Translations under genes and position numbers: made by a program
NCBI GenBank assembly: GCA_023382535.1
Contig: JAHDWA010000049.1
Coordinates: 1 to 64,000, forward strand
DNA length: 64,000 nucleotides
Reading direction: 5' to 3'
Origin: Anaerolineae bacterium
Lineage (GTDB): Bacteria; Chloroflexota; Anaerolineae; 4572-78; J111
Notes under the pieces: model-generated
What the model was told of the DNA's origin: nothing
Databases searched by the model: none
The model's input: only the letters and a program-made list of their open reading frames with translations
In this document: piece by piece, positions 52,262 through 59,391 of the stretch
How positions within the stretch are numbered: the stretch's first letter is position 1
How the letters are laid out: each line of letters opens with the position of its first letter

Positions 52262-53254
52262 TTATAAACCGGGGATAGCGGCATCGGCTTCGGCCTTTGC
52301 CAGATAATTGTTTTGGATATCGGCCAGCAGTTCGGCCAGGATGTCCAGGGCCTCCGCCGGCATGCGGTTGATAACCGTGACTGCTTGGCTTTTTAGCTCG
52401 GCCCGGCGCTCGGCAATTTCGTGATCCTTTTGATCCAGCTCATCGCTGTAGTCCGTTCGAGTTGTCCACTTGGCCTTGCAATCTTCGTTGAGGCAGATCG
52501 CGCCGCCGTTTAATTTTACCTGGCGCTGGCCGCAGCGGGGACAGGTGAACTCGCCGGGTTCCTCCGTCGCGTGGGTGTTGGGGACCGCGACCAGCTCGCC
52601 GCTCGCCGCGAGCGCCGCCAGGCGCTGCTGTTCGAGCCGTTCGGCCTCGCCGGGGGCCAGGTGGTGGCCGACCTGGCCTTCCACGTGGATCGCGCCGCAT
52701 CTGGTGCAGGTCATCGTGTCCAGGGGGACGGTGTTCAGGCTGCCACCAGGGCAGTAAGCCCAGCGGCAGCGCAGCTTCAGGCCCCGCCGGGAGGTAGAAT
52801 CGTTGTCCACGATCAGGTTGCCGGCGCTGTGGCCATTGCCACGCATCGAGCTGACGACGCTCTCGACGTGTTTGGCCGTGACCTTCCCATTGGGGGCGGT
52901 GTCTACGGCGGTCTGCCAGGCTTCCCGCTGCTGCTCCGGATCGGGCAGGGCGGCCAGGGGCCGGGCGACCGATTCGGCTGACGGCAGGGGGTAGCCGTTT
53001 TCCCCAATTGGGGAAAGCACCCGCTGAATCTTGGCGAAGTCGAGCAGCCGGTAGACGTGGCTGGATTGAAAATCGAACTCCTGCATGACACACTCGCGCC
53101 AGGAGGAGTAGCCGAGGGCCTTCCAGCCTTCCCGTTCGTGCAGCTCCAAGAGCTTCGCGCCGACGGCGGAGATGTCGGTCTTGATTTCTTCAATCAGGAC
53201 GCGGGCCTCGGTTTCGGTCATAGGGGTGATGATGGTGAGGTCTGTTTGAGTCAT
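52262..53254 (-). CDS. DUF3102/ParB-like DNA-binding protein with zinc ribbons
   Basis: A protein of 330 residues; start at 53254 after GAAGGAGAATT, overlapping the previous stop (ATGA). An N-terminal DUF3102/ParB-like segment contains the helix-turn-helix-type GYSSWRECVMQEFDFQSSHVYRLLDFA and LARPLAALPDPEQQREAW...KVTAKHVESVV. The middle has cysteine pairs (CPGG..., CTRCGA) and later FTCPRCGQRQ, consistent with zinc ribbons. The C-terminus is a charged helix. A copy of the phage palindrome lies in frame, coding for SPIGE. Likely a DNA-binding regulator or partition-like protein of the early operon. Confidence 0.68.
   Translation of the reverse strand: MTQTDLTIITPMTETEARVLIEEIKTDISAVGAKLLELHEREGWKALGYSSWRECVMQEFDFQSSHVYRLLDFAKIQRVLSPIGENGYPLPSAESVARPLAALPDPEQQREAWQTAVDTAPNGKVTAKHVESVVSSMRGNGHSAGNLIVDNDSTSRRGLKLRCRWAYCPGGSLNTVPLDTMTCTRCGAIHVEGQVGHHLAPGEAERLEQQRLAALAASGELVAVPNTHATEEPGEFTCPRCGQRQVKLNGGAICLNEDCKAKWTTRTDYSDELDQKDHEIAERRAELKSQAVTVINRMPAEALDILAELLADIQNNYLAKAEADAAIPGL
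52999..53016. repeat. Phage palindrome copy 8, in coding region
   Basis: Perfect TTTCCCCAATTGGGGAAA in frame in the ParB-like gene, where it codes for LSPIGEN. Confidence 0.9.
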
Positions 53255-53520
53255 AATTCTCCTTCGTCTTTCATGCGATGATATTCCTGGTCGCCCCACT
53301 CAGCCCAATCACGGGCCTTGCGTTCTTCTGGGGTGAGTTGTTCTTCTTCCCACTCGGCCAATTCCTGGATGAAGGTATCCAGATTGCCCAGGTAATCGAG
53401 GATGCGGGCGCAGGGGTCACAGATAAAATGGGGGTTATTCTTCCGGTCCACAACTACAAGCGTAGCTGTCACGGGCTGCTCGTCGGGGTGTGCCGGGTTG
53501 CAGCAGATTTTTTCGATCAT
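53251..53520 (-). CDS. First gene of the early operon, zinc-binding
   Basis: A protein of 89 residues with CCNPAHPDEQPVTATL and FICDPC, a cysteine-based zinc site resembling small phage ribbons, then an acidic helix (EWEEEQLTPEERKARDWAEWG). The ATG at 53520 has GGAGCAACTCAAA upstream. Its stop overlaps the start of the ParB-like gene. It is the most upstream gene of the leftward early operon, facing the regulator across the control region. Confidence 0.6.
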   Translation of the reverse strand: MIEKICCNPAHPDEQPVTATLVVVDRKNNPHFICDPCARILDYLGNLDTFIQELAEWEEEQLTPEERKARDWAEWGDQEYHRMKDEGEL

Positions 53521-53693
53521 TTTGAGTTGCTCCGTTGCTAAAAGTACATCTTGAGCTTGTCGAAGGGTTCCCCTGGCTCATATTGCTCTTTTCCACGAGG
53601 AACGTGGTGGGTCATCGGATTGGGAAGGGCCAGTCTGGTAGCCGCCGGTACTGCTGGCGGTTAACACGGATCGGGTCAGGGGAATATCTAAAT

Positions 53694-53709
53694 ATTACCA
53701 TAAGGTAAT
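53694..53709. promoter_or_regulatory. Candidate repressor operator
   Basis: Perfect inverted repeat ATTACC-ATAA-GGTAAT, 44 nt upstream of the -35 box of the HTH gene. A related partial repeat (ATACCTTAACCTTAA) follows at about 53720-53734. Confidence 0.5.
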
Positions 53710-53752
53710 TCCTACAGTCAATACCTTAACCTTAAAATTTTACCTGCTGGTA

Positions 53753-53781
53753 TTGACGACAGGTTGGATTCAGTGTATTAT
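53753..53781 (+). promoter_or_regulatory. Promoter of the HTH regulator gene
   Basis: TTGACG (53753) and TATTAT (53776) with a 17-bp spacer, the best sigma-70-type promoter in this region, 40 nt before the start codon. Confidence 0.7.
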
Positions 53782-53821
53782 GAAGTCGTCCCTGCGGGGA
53801 AATTCTTGGAAAGGAGGTGCT

Positions 53822-54076
53822 ATGGAAATGACCGACCTGGTGAAGATGATTCAGGAACGGCAGGGCAAGATGTCCATCGAAGAGTATGCTAACAAAATGG
53901 GGCTAAGAGGGGCTACTCTGTCTCGTTGTTACAACGAAGAACGGACACTCGGCATAGATGCCATTCGTAAAATGGCAGAGTACTTCTATCAAAAAGGCGA
54001 TATTCAAATGTTACATGCCCTTAGTACCTATGCTTTAGGAATGGACGTCATTGCTCTCACATCTTCACCAAATTAA
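53822..54076 (+). CDS. Small HTH (XRE-like) regulator
   Basis: A protein of 84 residues with AAAGGAGGTGCT right before the ATG. MSIEEYANKMGLRGATLSRCYNEERTLGIDAIRKMAEYF fits an XRE-type helix-turn-helix, with the recognition helix around GATLSRCYN. There is no dimerisation or protease domain. It faces the early operon across a control region containing inverted repeats, so it probably represses early promoters and possibly its own. A strong terminator follows. Confidence 0.75.
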   Translation: MEMTDLVKMIQERQGKMSIEEYANKMGLRGATLSRCYNEERTLGIDAIRKMAEYFYQKGDIQMLHALSTYALGMDVIALTSSPN

Positions 54077-54122
54077 ACAAAATGACCGCCGCACCCATTA
54101 AGGCACAACGGTCATTTTGTTT
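54075..54122 (+). terminator. Strong terminator after HTH gene
   Basis: Two perfect 14-nt arms (AAACAAAATGACCG / CGGTCATTTTGTTT) around a 20-nt loop, with T-runs in both directions. Confidence 0.85.
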
Positions 54123-54314
54123 GGGCCATATCCATAGCCCTGCTAAAAAAGCTACTCCCCCTTCTCGTCCGATCCGCCAAGATAGCCGAGAGGGGAGCTA
54201 AATCACACACCTGACCAAATGAGTCAGGAGGGATTTCGTATAGTTTTAATTTCCACCTGGACGTTGCACAGAAAATAAAAAACGTGCAACGGTCTTGCTT
54301 TCCCCGCCCTAGAG

Positions 54315-54359
54315 CCACTGCTTAGAAGGCAGTTGCTCTATCCACTGAGCTACGGGGGC
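54315..54359 (-). tRNA. Truncated tRNA-Arg (UCU), 5' part only
   Basis: The minus strand gives the 7-nt 5' acceptor strand (GCCCCCG), a D-arm (GCTC-AGTGGATA-GAGC) and an anticodon arm (ACTGC-CTTCTAA-GCAGT) with anticodon TCT. After about 45 nt the match ends: there is no T-arm (no GTTCGAATCC) and no matching 3' acceptor strand. The missing half would point into the phage. It looks like a tRNA gene split at an attachment site, or a phage-borne relic. Confidence 0.75.
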
Positions 54360-54364
54360 AAAAA

Positions 54365-54401
54365 GTAAAGCCGCTGTGGATTACGTAGCGGTTTTTTATT
54401 T
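54365..54401 (+). terminator. Rho-independent terminator
   Basis: Stem CCGCT / AGCGG around an 11-nt loop, followed by TTTTTTATTT. Confidence 0.6.
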
Positions 54402-54645
54402 AGTTGGTCATCATGCTATCACAATCAGTTTCAAGAGTCAAAAGGCAAATTTTTGCAGAGGTTAGTCTTGCGATGGCACTCACCCCAAAGAACCGGTGTG
54501 GACGCGAGTTAAAAACTCTAGCCGCCATCCCACAGGCCGAACCGTGTCCTGAATTTTATCAGCGATGTATAGATGGCGCCGCAATGTTGTTTCATTTTAT
54601 GCATCTTATCAGAACCATCCTTTGTTCCCCTACCCCTTCTCAAGT

Positions 54646-55569
54646 TTATAAAACCGTTATTGCTTCAGCTAAGGTGGGCTGAGCTGCTGTGCCGCCAGCA
54701 GCGCGAGTGGAGAGCGCACCGCAAATACAGCCCAGCCTGAGCGCCCGTAGCAATTCCCAGTTGGCTAAATAACCGTAAATAAATCCGGCATCGAAAGAGT
54801 CTCCTGCCCCGGTCGTATCTACGACAGCGACAGGCAATGAGTCAGCTCGAATCGTTTCCGTCCCCCGTCGGGCTACCGCTCCCGTCGGTCCGAGTTTGAC
54901 GGCAACCAGGGGCGTCTGTTTAATGATAGCTTCCAGGGCAGTCTCTATGTCGGCGCTTCTGGTGACCGCCCGAAGTTCGGCGGCGTTAGGTAAAAAAATA
55001 TCGGTGCGGATCAGGGTCTCAGCCAGACCGCTGTCCCACATCTCGGTTGGGTCGTAGTTAGTGTCCAGAGAAACACTCAGGCCATGGGCATGAGCTTGGT
55101 CAAACAGCCGGGGAATATCGGGCCGTAAAGCATTTAGCAAGAAGTAACTACCCAAGTGCAGGTGACGCGCCCGGGCCAGAAGGGCTTGGTTTATCTCCTC
55201 ATAACGCAGCGCTGCTATTGAACCTGCATAAGTCAGGATGGCCCGATCATTACCACGCGAAAGGATAACACTCAAACCGGTCTTAATCTGCTCATCAACC
55301 ACGACCCCACTGGTATCAACGCCACGGTTTTCCAGATAACTTTTGACAAAGCGCCCAAACTCATCGTTACCAATTTTACCAATAAAGGCTACACGCAAAC
55401 CCAGGCGCGCCACCCCGCAAGCAAAAATTGCCGACGAACTGCCCAGGGTCAAAGTGGCATCGTCAACCAGTTTTTCCGCCTGCCCAAACTGAGGTGTTAC
55501 CTCCCCGGTAAGAATCAGGTCAGCATTGAGTTCGCCGACGACTACGACATCAATATTTTTTATGCTCAT
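54646..55569 (-). CDS. PfkB-family carbohydrate kinase
   Basis: A protein of 307 residues. It opens with VVVGELNADLILTG, the ribokinase-type start, and has the second PfkB signature DTTGAGDSFDAGFIYG, with the catalytic base in GAGDSF. It phosphorylates a sugar or nucleoside with ATP; the substrate cannot be told from sequence. It follows the SIS isomerase and amidohydrolase in a leftward order, so it likely belongs to a sugar or amino-sugar breakdown pathway. The gene ends near the phage boundary with no obvious terminator. Confidence 0.88.
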   Translation of the reverse strand: MSIKNIDVVVVGELNADLILTGEVTPQFGQAEKLVDDATLTLGSSSAIFACGVARLGLRVAFIGKIGNDEFGRFVKSYLENRGVDTSGVVVDEQIKTGLSVILSRGNDRAILTYAGSIAALRYEEINQALLARARHLHLGSYFLLNALRPDIPRLFDQAHAHGLSVSLDTNYDPTEMWDSGLAETLIRTDIFLPNAAELRAVTRSADIETALEAIIKQTPLVAVKLGPTGAVARRGTETIRADSLPVAVVDTTGAGDSFDAGFIYGYLANWELLRALRLGCICGALSTRAAGGTAAQPTLAEAITVL

Positions 55570-55626
55570 TTAGGTTATACGAAGTAGAATTGATAACCCC
55601 ATATCCTTATTAAATCACCCGTAAGG

Positions 55627-56667
55627 TCACATCAAATCCAACCGAACGACCGCCTCCAGGTTTTTGGGCTGATCCGGGTTCAGTCCTTTGGCCAGTGCCC
55701 GATGGCAGGCCAACAATTGCAGGACCGGTAGATACAGCACGTTCCGCACTGCCTCCGGTACGCCTGAACCGAAGACAACATCTGTATCCGACTCACCCAG
55801 GGCCAATATCCGGCCGCCTAGCCGCTGCACATCTTGTAGTACGGCTGCTTCGTAGTTCCGGTTAGCCTCCGACAGCAGCCCAATGACCAGGGCACTGGGG
55901 CCAGCCATCGAGATGGGACCGTGGCGAAACTCCAGAAAGTGGAACGGTTCGCTGTGAGTCAAAGACATCTCCTTCATCTTGAGATTGGTTTCGCAGGCTA
56001 ACCCATACCGTGGGCCGCTCCCCAGGAAGTAAAAGCGGTCGAGTTCCAAATTGCTGCCTTGGGCCTGGGCCAACTCGTTGTAGCGGGAGAGCAAGCGCTG
56101 GCCTACTTCGGGCAATCGCTGCATAGCCTGGAGCAAATCCTGGCGATTGGCCAGTAGCGCGGCCAGGGCTGTCGCCGCCACGTACATCGAGGCGAACGAA
56201 CGGGTCTGCGCCAGACTCTGTTCTTGTCCGGCAGGAATGACCAGGTTGACATCCCCCTGCGTTGCCAGGGGCCGGTCAGGATAATTGGTAATGGTGATGA
56301 CCTCCCCCTGCCGGTTTTGGCGGAACTGGTTGACCCCCTGCAAGGTTTCACTCGTTTCACCGGAGCGGCTGACCGCGACCAGCAAGGTGCGACCCTGGCC
56401 GATGTAGGCGCTGGCGGGGTACATGACAAGTTCGCCGCCGGGGACAGCCCAGGCGGCTCGGCCGGTGAGTTCCTGGGCCAGGGCTGCGCCGGCCAGCGAG
56501 AGATAGTAAGTTGAGCCGCAGCCGGTGAAAATAAGCTGGTCGTAATTACCGGCAGCCCACAACCGCTGCAGCGCCTCGGCCTGCTGCGCTGCTACCACCA
56601 GGGCTTCTTGCCAGGCGGCAGGTTGGGTTTGAATCTCATTCAGAGTATGTTGTCCTAACGCTGTCAT
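55627..56667 (-). CDS. SIS-domain sugar isomerase/deaminase
   Basis: A protein of 346 residues with two SIS domains: TGCGSTYYLSLAGA and SRSGETSET in the first, LGSGPRYGLACETNLKMKEM and HFLEFRHGPIS in the second. This is the pattern of GlmS-isomerase-like proteins such as AgaS or FrlB, without the glutaminase domain. It should isomerise or deaminate a phosphorylated amino sugar or sugar-amine. Its start overlaps the amidohydrolase stop (ATGA), implying co-translation, and the kinase follows after 57 bp. Confidence 0.85.
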   Translation of the reverse strand: MTALGQHTLNEIQTQPAAWQEALVVAAQQAEALQRLWAAGNYDQLIFTGCGSTYYLSLAGAALAQELTGRAAWAVPGGELVMYPASAYIGQGRTLLVAVSRSGETSETLQGVNQFRQNRQGEVITITNYPDRPLATQGDVNLVIPAGQEQSLAQTRSFASMYVAATALAALLANRQDLLQAMQRLPEVGQRLLSRYNELAQAQGSNLELDRFYFLGSGPRYGLACETNLKMKEMSLTHSEPFHFLEFRHGPISMAGPSALVIGLLSEANRNYEAAVLQDVQRLGGRILALGESDTDVVFGSGVPEAVRNVLYLPVLQLLACHRALAKGLNPDQPKNLEAVVRLDLM

Positions 56668-57713
56668 AATGCTCCTTTTACGGAAAGTATCCGCGCGGCG
56701 TTCTGATAATAGACTTTTTCCAAAACCTCATCCGGCAGAAAGAGACCGTAGATATACCAGCGGCCCTGGCCGGGGATGCCCTGCGGATCGGGGTTGTAAT
56801 TAAAGTATTCATCGTCGGTTTCAAGGAAACGGTAATAGACCCGGTAGGTAGCCAGGTCCGGGCCGCTATCCGTCCCGAAGAGGATGCGGTCGGCGTATTG
56901 CAGGAAGAAGCGGCGGGATGCATAGGGCTGGCGGCCCAATTCGGAAATGCGCGCGCCGAAGTCAATGTAGAAATTGGGACAGCGATCCAGCAGGTGGCTA
57001 ACCCAGCCCAGGTTTTCGGAGTAACAGCCGACGTGCGCCCCGATGAAAGTGGTTTGGGGATGGCGCGCCACCAGGTTAGCCAGTTGGTCCATAATGGTTA
57101 GAAAGGCCGGGAAAGGCGGGCTGGGAAAGTACCAGTCGGGGTGGGCGTGCAGCTCTTCCCAGCGCTCGTTGGTTTCATCGAGGGGCTCAAAAAAAGCCAC
57201 GGGGTCGGCCACGTGGATCAACACCGGCAGGCCCAACTCCCCGGCGGCGGCCCAGACCGGGTCGAGGCGGGGGTCATCCACCGCAACCAGCGTGCCGTGC
57301 TGGTCGCGCACATGCAGACCAAAGGGCTTCCAGATTTTTAGCCCTTCGGCTCCCCAGGCCACCTGCTGCCGAAAGCGGGCGGCAGCCCACTCGCCGAAGC
57401 TGTTACCATGCTCCGGCCAGGCCGCCCAGTTCACACCCCCAAAAATGCGAAATCGCTCGGGGGCAGCCGCCTTGAACTTGTCAAGGCGATGCTGCAGGAT
57501 TTCTTCCCCCCAGCCGCCGTCCAAATCCACATAAACGCGGACATCCGCCTCGTCCAGCGCCGCCAGCAGTTCGGCCGTCGGGCGCTCTGCCCAGCCGCCG
57601 CCAAAATCGGGGCCGAGATGGTTATGGGCATCAATCACCGGAAAGCGAGGTTTGGTGATTGGCGTCACTTTGGTTGTCAGCACCGGGCGCGGGCGGTAAT
57701 CAGTTAGTAACAT
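56664..57713 (-). CDS. Amidohydrolase-2 family protein
   Basis: A protein of 349 residues; the start at 57713 follows AAGAGGTGCCTT, while longer upstream frames lack a ribosome site. A TIM-barrel metal-dependent hydrolase: VIDAHNHLG (HxH), HVADPVAFF, FIGAHVGCY and ILFGTDSGPD with the conserved aspartate. The substrate is unknown; in this operon it may open or decarboxylate a sugar-derived compound. First gene of the leftward catabolic operon. Confidence 0.85.
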   Translation of the reverse strand: MLLTDYRPRPVLTTKVTPITKPRFPVIDAHNHLGPDFGGGWAERPTAELLAALDEADVRVYVDLDGGWGEEILQHRLDKFKAAAPERFRIFGGVNWAAWPEHGNSFGEWAAARFRQQVAWGAEGLKIWKPFGLHVRDQHGTLVAVDDPRLDPVWAAAGELGLPVLIHVADPVAFFEPLDETNERWEELHAHPDWYFPSPPFPAFLTIMDQLANLVARHPQTTFIGAHVGCYSENLGWVSHLLDRCPNFYIDFGARISELGRQPYASRRFFLQYADRILFGTDSGPDLATYRVYYRFLETDDEYFNYNPDPQGIPGQGRWYIYGLFLPDEVLEKVYYQNAARILSVKGAL

Positions 57714-57896
57714 AAGGCACCTCTTCCAATCGTAGCTTAAAATCAACCTAATCATAACCAAAGTTTTGCTCAATGGCAAGCCCGGCAGTACCTTACATTC
57801 GGGCTTGGAACGAGTTCCCAGAGCTACACCCCTACCCTGCTCAAAGGACCTTCGGGCTATTTTCCTTATAGCCCGGTTGGTACTATAATTACCTCC

Positions 57897-59198
57897 GTGC
57901 TGTGGCCACCTCGTAAACTCATCCTCAACCGTATCACGCGCCCTCAGCGACAGCGTTGGCGGCGGCGGATTGCCCGTGTGCTGCTCTTTGTTTTTCTCCT
58001 GTTCGGCCTGGGTACACCAACGGCTCCCCCCCAGGGGTCGCTGCTGGTTGATATGGCGGCGGTTACCGCTGGTCATCATTTTGACTTTGTGGATTGGGAA
58101 TCACAGGCGTTGCTCGGCGAGCTACTACGGCGCTGGAATCCCCCACCTGTGCCTGACTCGGCCAAAGCACAGCAAGCCCTGGTCCTCACCTTCTTAAACC
58201 AAGCCGAGCATCTGACCAGTCTGCAAGGCGAGCTAAAGAAAAGTTACGCCACCCGGACCACAGAGTCTCCGCAAACCAGCGCCCTGATCGAAGAAGCGGG
58301 CCAGCTTCGGGCCGCTCAAAGCGATATCCAGGCCCAGGTTGAACTTATCCTGGCCCGGCAGGTGGAGAGTATTCTATACGACGAGGGTTTTACCACCATT
58401 GGAACCGTCTTTCCACCCGTTGCCTTCCGCTTTGTAGACCCGCCCACCGCCTTGATCCTCTCCCCTCGCGACCGCATCCAAAACCAGTATTTTATTGGCC
58501 TGGTTCCGGGCCTGGATTATGGCCAGCGGACCGAGATCGAAGCAGCGTTGGACCGGCGTGGTGATGTTTCCAGCTATGTGACCGATATCGGCGGGCTGGG
58601 CAGCTACCCGACCATGGTCATCAATTACGCTTCCCTGCCCTATCTTATTGACACCGTTGCTCACGAGTGGACCCATAACTACTTTTTCACCTTCCCCACC
58701 AACCTGGCCTGGGCCTACCAAAGCGACTCCAAGCTAATGACTCTCAACGAAACAGCGGCCAGTCTCGTCGGCGAGGAGATCAGCCGCCAGGTGATCGCCC
58801 GTTTTTATCCCGACTGGTTGGATCAACTGCCGCCGGTTGACCGGGCCGGTTTGGCCGTTCCCCCCAAGCCCTCCGATTTTTCCCTGGCCATGCGCCGCAT
58901 CCGCCAGGAGGTAGATCACCTGCTGGCCGCCGGCCAAGTTGAAGAGGCCGAAGCATTTATGGAAGCCGAGCGGCTCAAGCTGGTCGAAAAAGGATACTCC
59001 TTGCGCAAACTCAACCAGGCCTACTTTGCTTTTCATGGCTCCTATGCCCTTAGCCCCGGCTCGATTGATCCCACCGGCAGCCAGCTTCGCCAGCTTCGCG
59101 CCGCCAGCCCCTCGCTCAAGTCGTTCCTCAACCGGGTTGGCTGGCTGAACAGTTACGCCGATTATACCGCCTGGCTGGCCGAGGCGGGGGTCAATTAA
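57897..59198 (+). CDS. Membrane-anchored zinc metalloprotease (HExxH)
   Basis: A protein of 433 residues, apparently starting with GTG. An N-terminal basic region and one hydrophobic segment (VLLFVFLLFGLG) anchor it, followed by an extracytoplasmic helical part. VAHEWTHNYFF contains the HExxH zinc motif, and LMTLNETAASLVGEE supplies the likely third ligand (a gluzincin-type arrangement). No close family is recognised. It diverges from the amidohydrolase operon and converges with the alpha-2-macroglobulin gene. Confidence 0.75.
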   Translation: MLWPPRKLILNRITRPQRQRWRRRIARVLLFVFLLFGLGTPTAPPQGSLLVDMAAVTAGHHFDFVDWESQALLGELLRRWNPPPVPDSAKAQQALVLTFLNQAEHLTSLQGELKKSYATRTTESPQTSALIEEAGQLRAAQSDIQAQVELILARQVESILYDEGFTTIGTVFPPVAFRFVDPPTALILSPRDRIQNQYFIGLVPGLDYGQRTEIEAALDRRGDVSSYVTDIGGLGSYPTMVINYASLPYLIDTVAHEWTHNYFFTFPTNLAWAYQSDSKLMTLNETAASLVGEEISRQVIARFYPDWLDQLPPVDRAGLAVPPKPSDFSLAMRRIRQEVDHLLAAGQVEEAEAFMEAERLKLVEKGYSLRKLNQAYFAFHGSYALSPGSIDPTGSQLRQLRAASPSLKSFLNRVGWLNSYADYTAWLAEAGVN

Positions 59199-59210
59199 TT
59201 CCTTTCAAAA

Positions 59211-59245
59211 AAAACGCCGCAAGCAGTAATCTCTCGCAGCGTTTT
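59211..59245. terminator. Hairpin between convergent genes
   Basis: AAAACGCCGC and GCAGCGTTTT (one mismatch) with an A-run before and GTTTTGAG after. It probably ends the protease transcript and possibly that of the macroglobulin on the other strand. Confidence 0.6.
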
Positions 59246-59391
59246 GAGTCTAAACTCCTCTTTTTACAAACTAACCTCTAGAATAAAAGCAAGGTCTCAA
59301 GGATTTCTCCCCGCTTGCGGGTCGAAATGACATGTCTGAGCAGTTACTTTTCATCTATGTCCATCTGTGTCCCTCTGGGTTCATCTGTGAA

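Larger units (their letters stand above)
53521..53821. promoter_or_regulatory. Divergent control region (genetic switch)
   Basis: 301 bp between the leftward early operon and the rightward HTH gene, without a gene. It holds the inverted repeat ATTACC-ATAA-GGTAAT (53694-53709), related half sites (ATACCTTAACCTTA), and the HTH promoter. This is the arrangement of a repressor/early-gene switch. Confidence 0.6.
1..54359. mobile_element. Siphovirus-like prophage, left end outside window
   Basis: Terminase, portal, scaffold, capsid, connectors, tail tube, tape measure, tail tip and fibre genes appear in normal phage order, with a leftward early operon and a divergent HTH regulator at the right. 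A repeated 16-24 nt palindrome is confined to these modules. The right boundary is placed at a truncated tRNA-Arg near 54.3 kb; host metabolic genes follow. The window starts inside a phage gene, so the left end is not seen. No integrase, holin, endolysin or replication genes were recognised. About 14.4 kb of non-viral genes (5.2-19.65 kb) separate terminase from portal, so the element may be defective, a cargo carrier, or affected by rearrangement or assembly. Confidence 0.8.
54077..54645. other. Region between phage regulator and host operon
   Basis: No convincing gene. It holds the terminator of the HTH gene, the truncated tRNA-Arg (54315-54359), a second terminator (54365-54401) and about 240 bp up to the end of the PfkB gene. 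It is the best candidate for the right prophage boundary. Confidence 0.55.

Noticed and set aside
54112..54318. Minus-strand frame of 68 codons beside the HTH gene terminator
   Set aside because: It runs through the terminator stem and the tRNA fragment and has no start signal; likely chance.
54404..54682. Open frame of 92 codons after the tRNA fragment
   Set aside because: No ribosome site, no protein-like composition, and it overlaps the end of the PfkB gene on the other strand.
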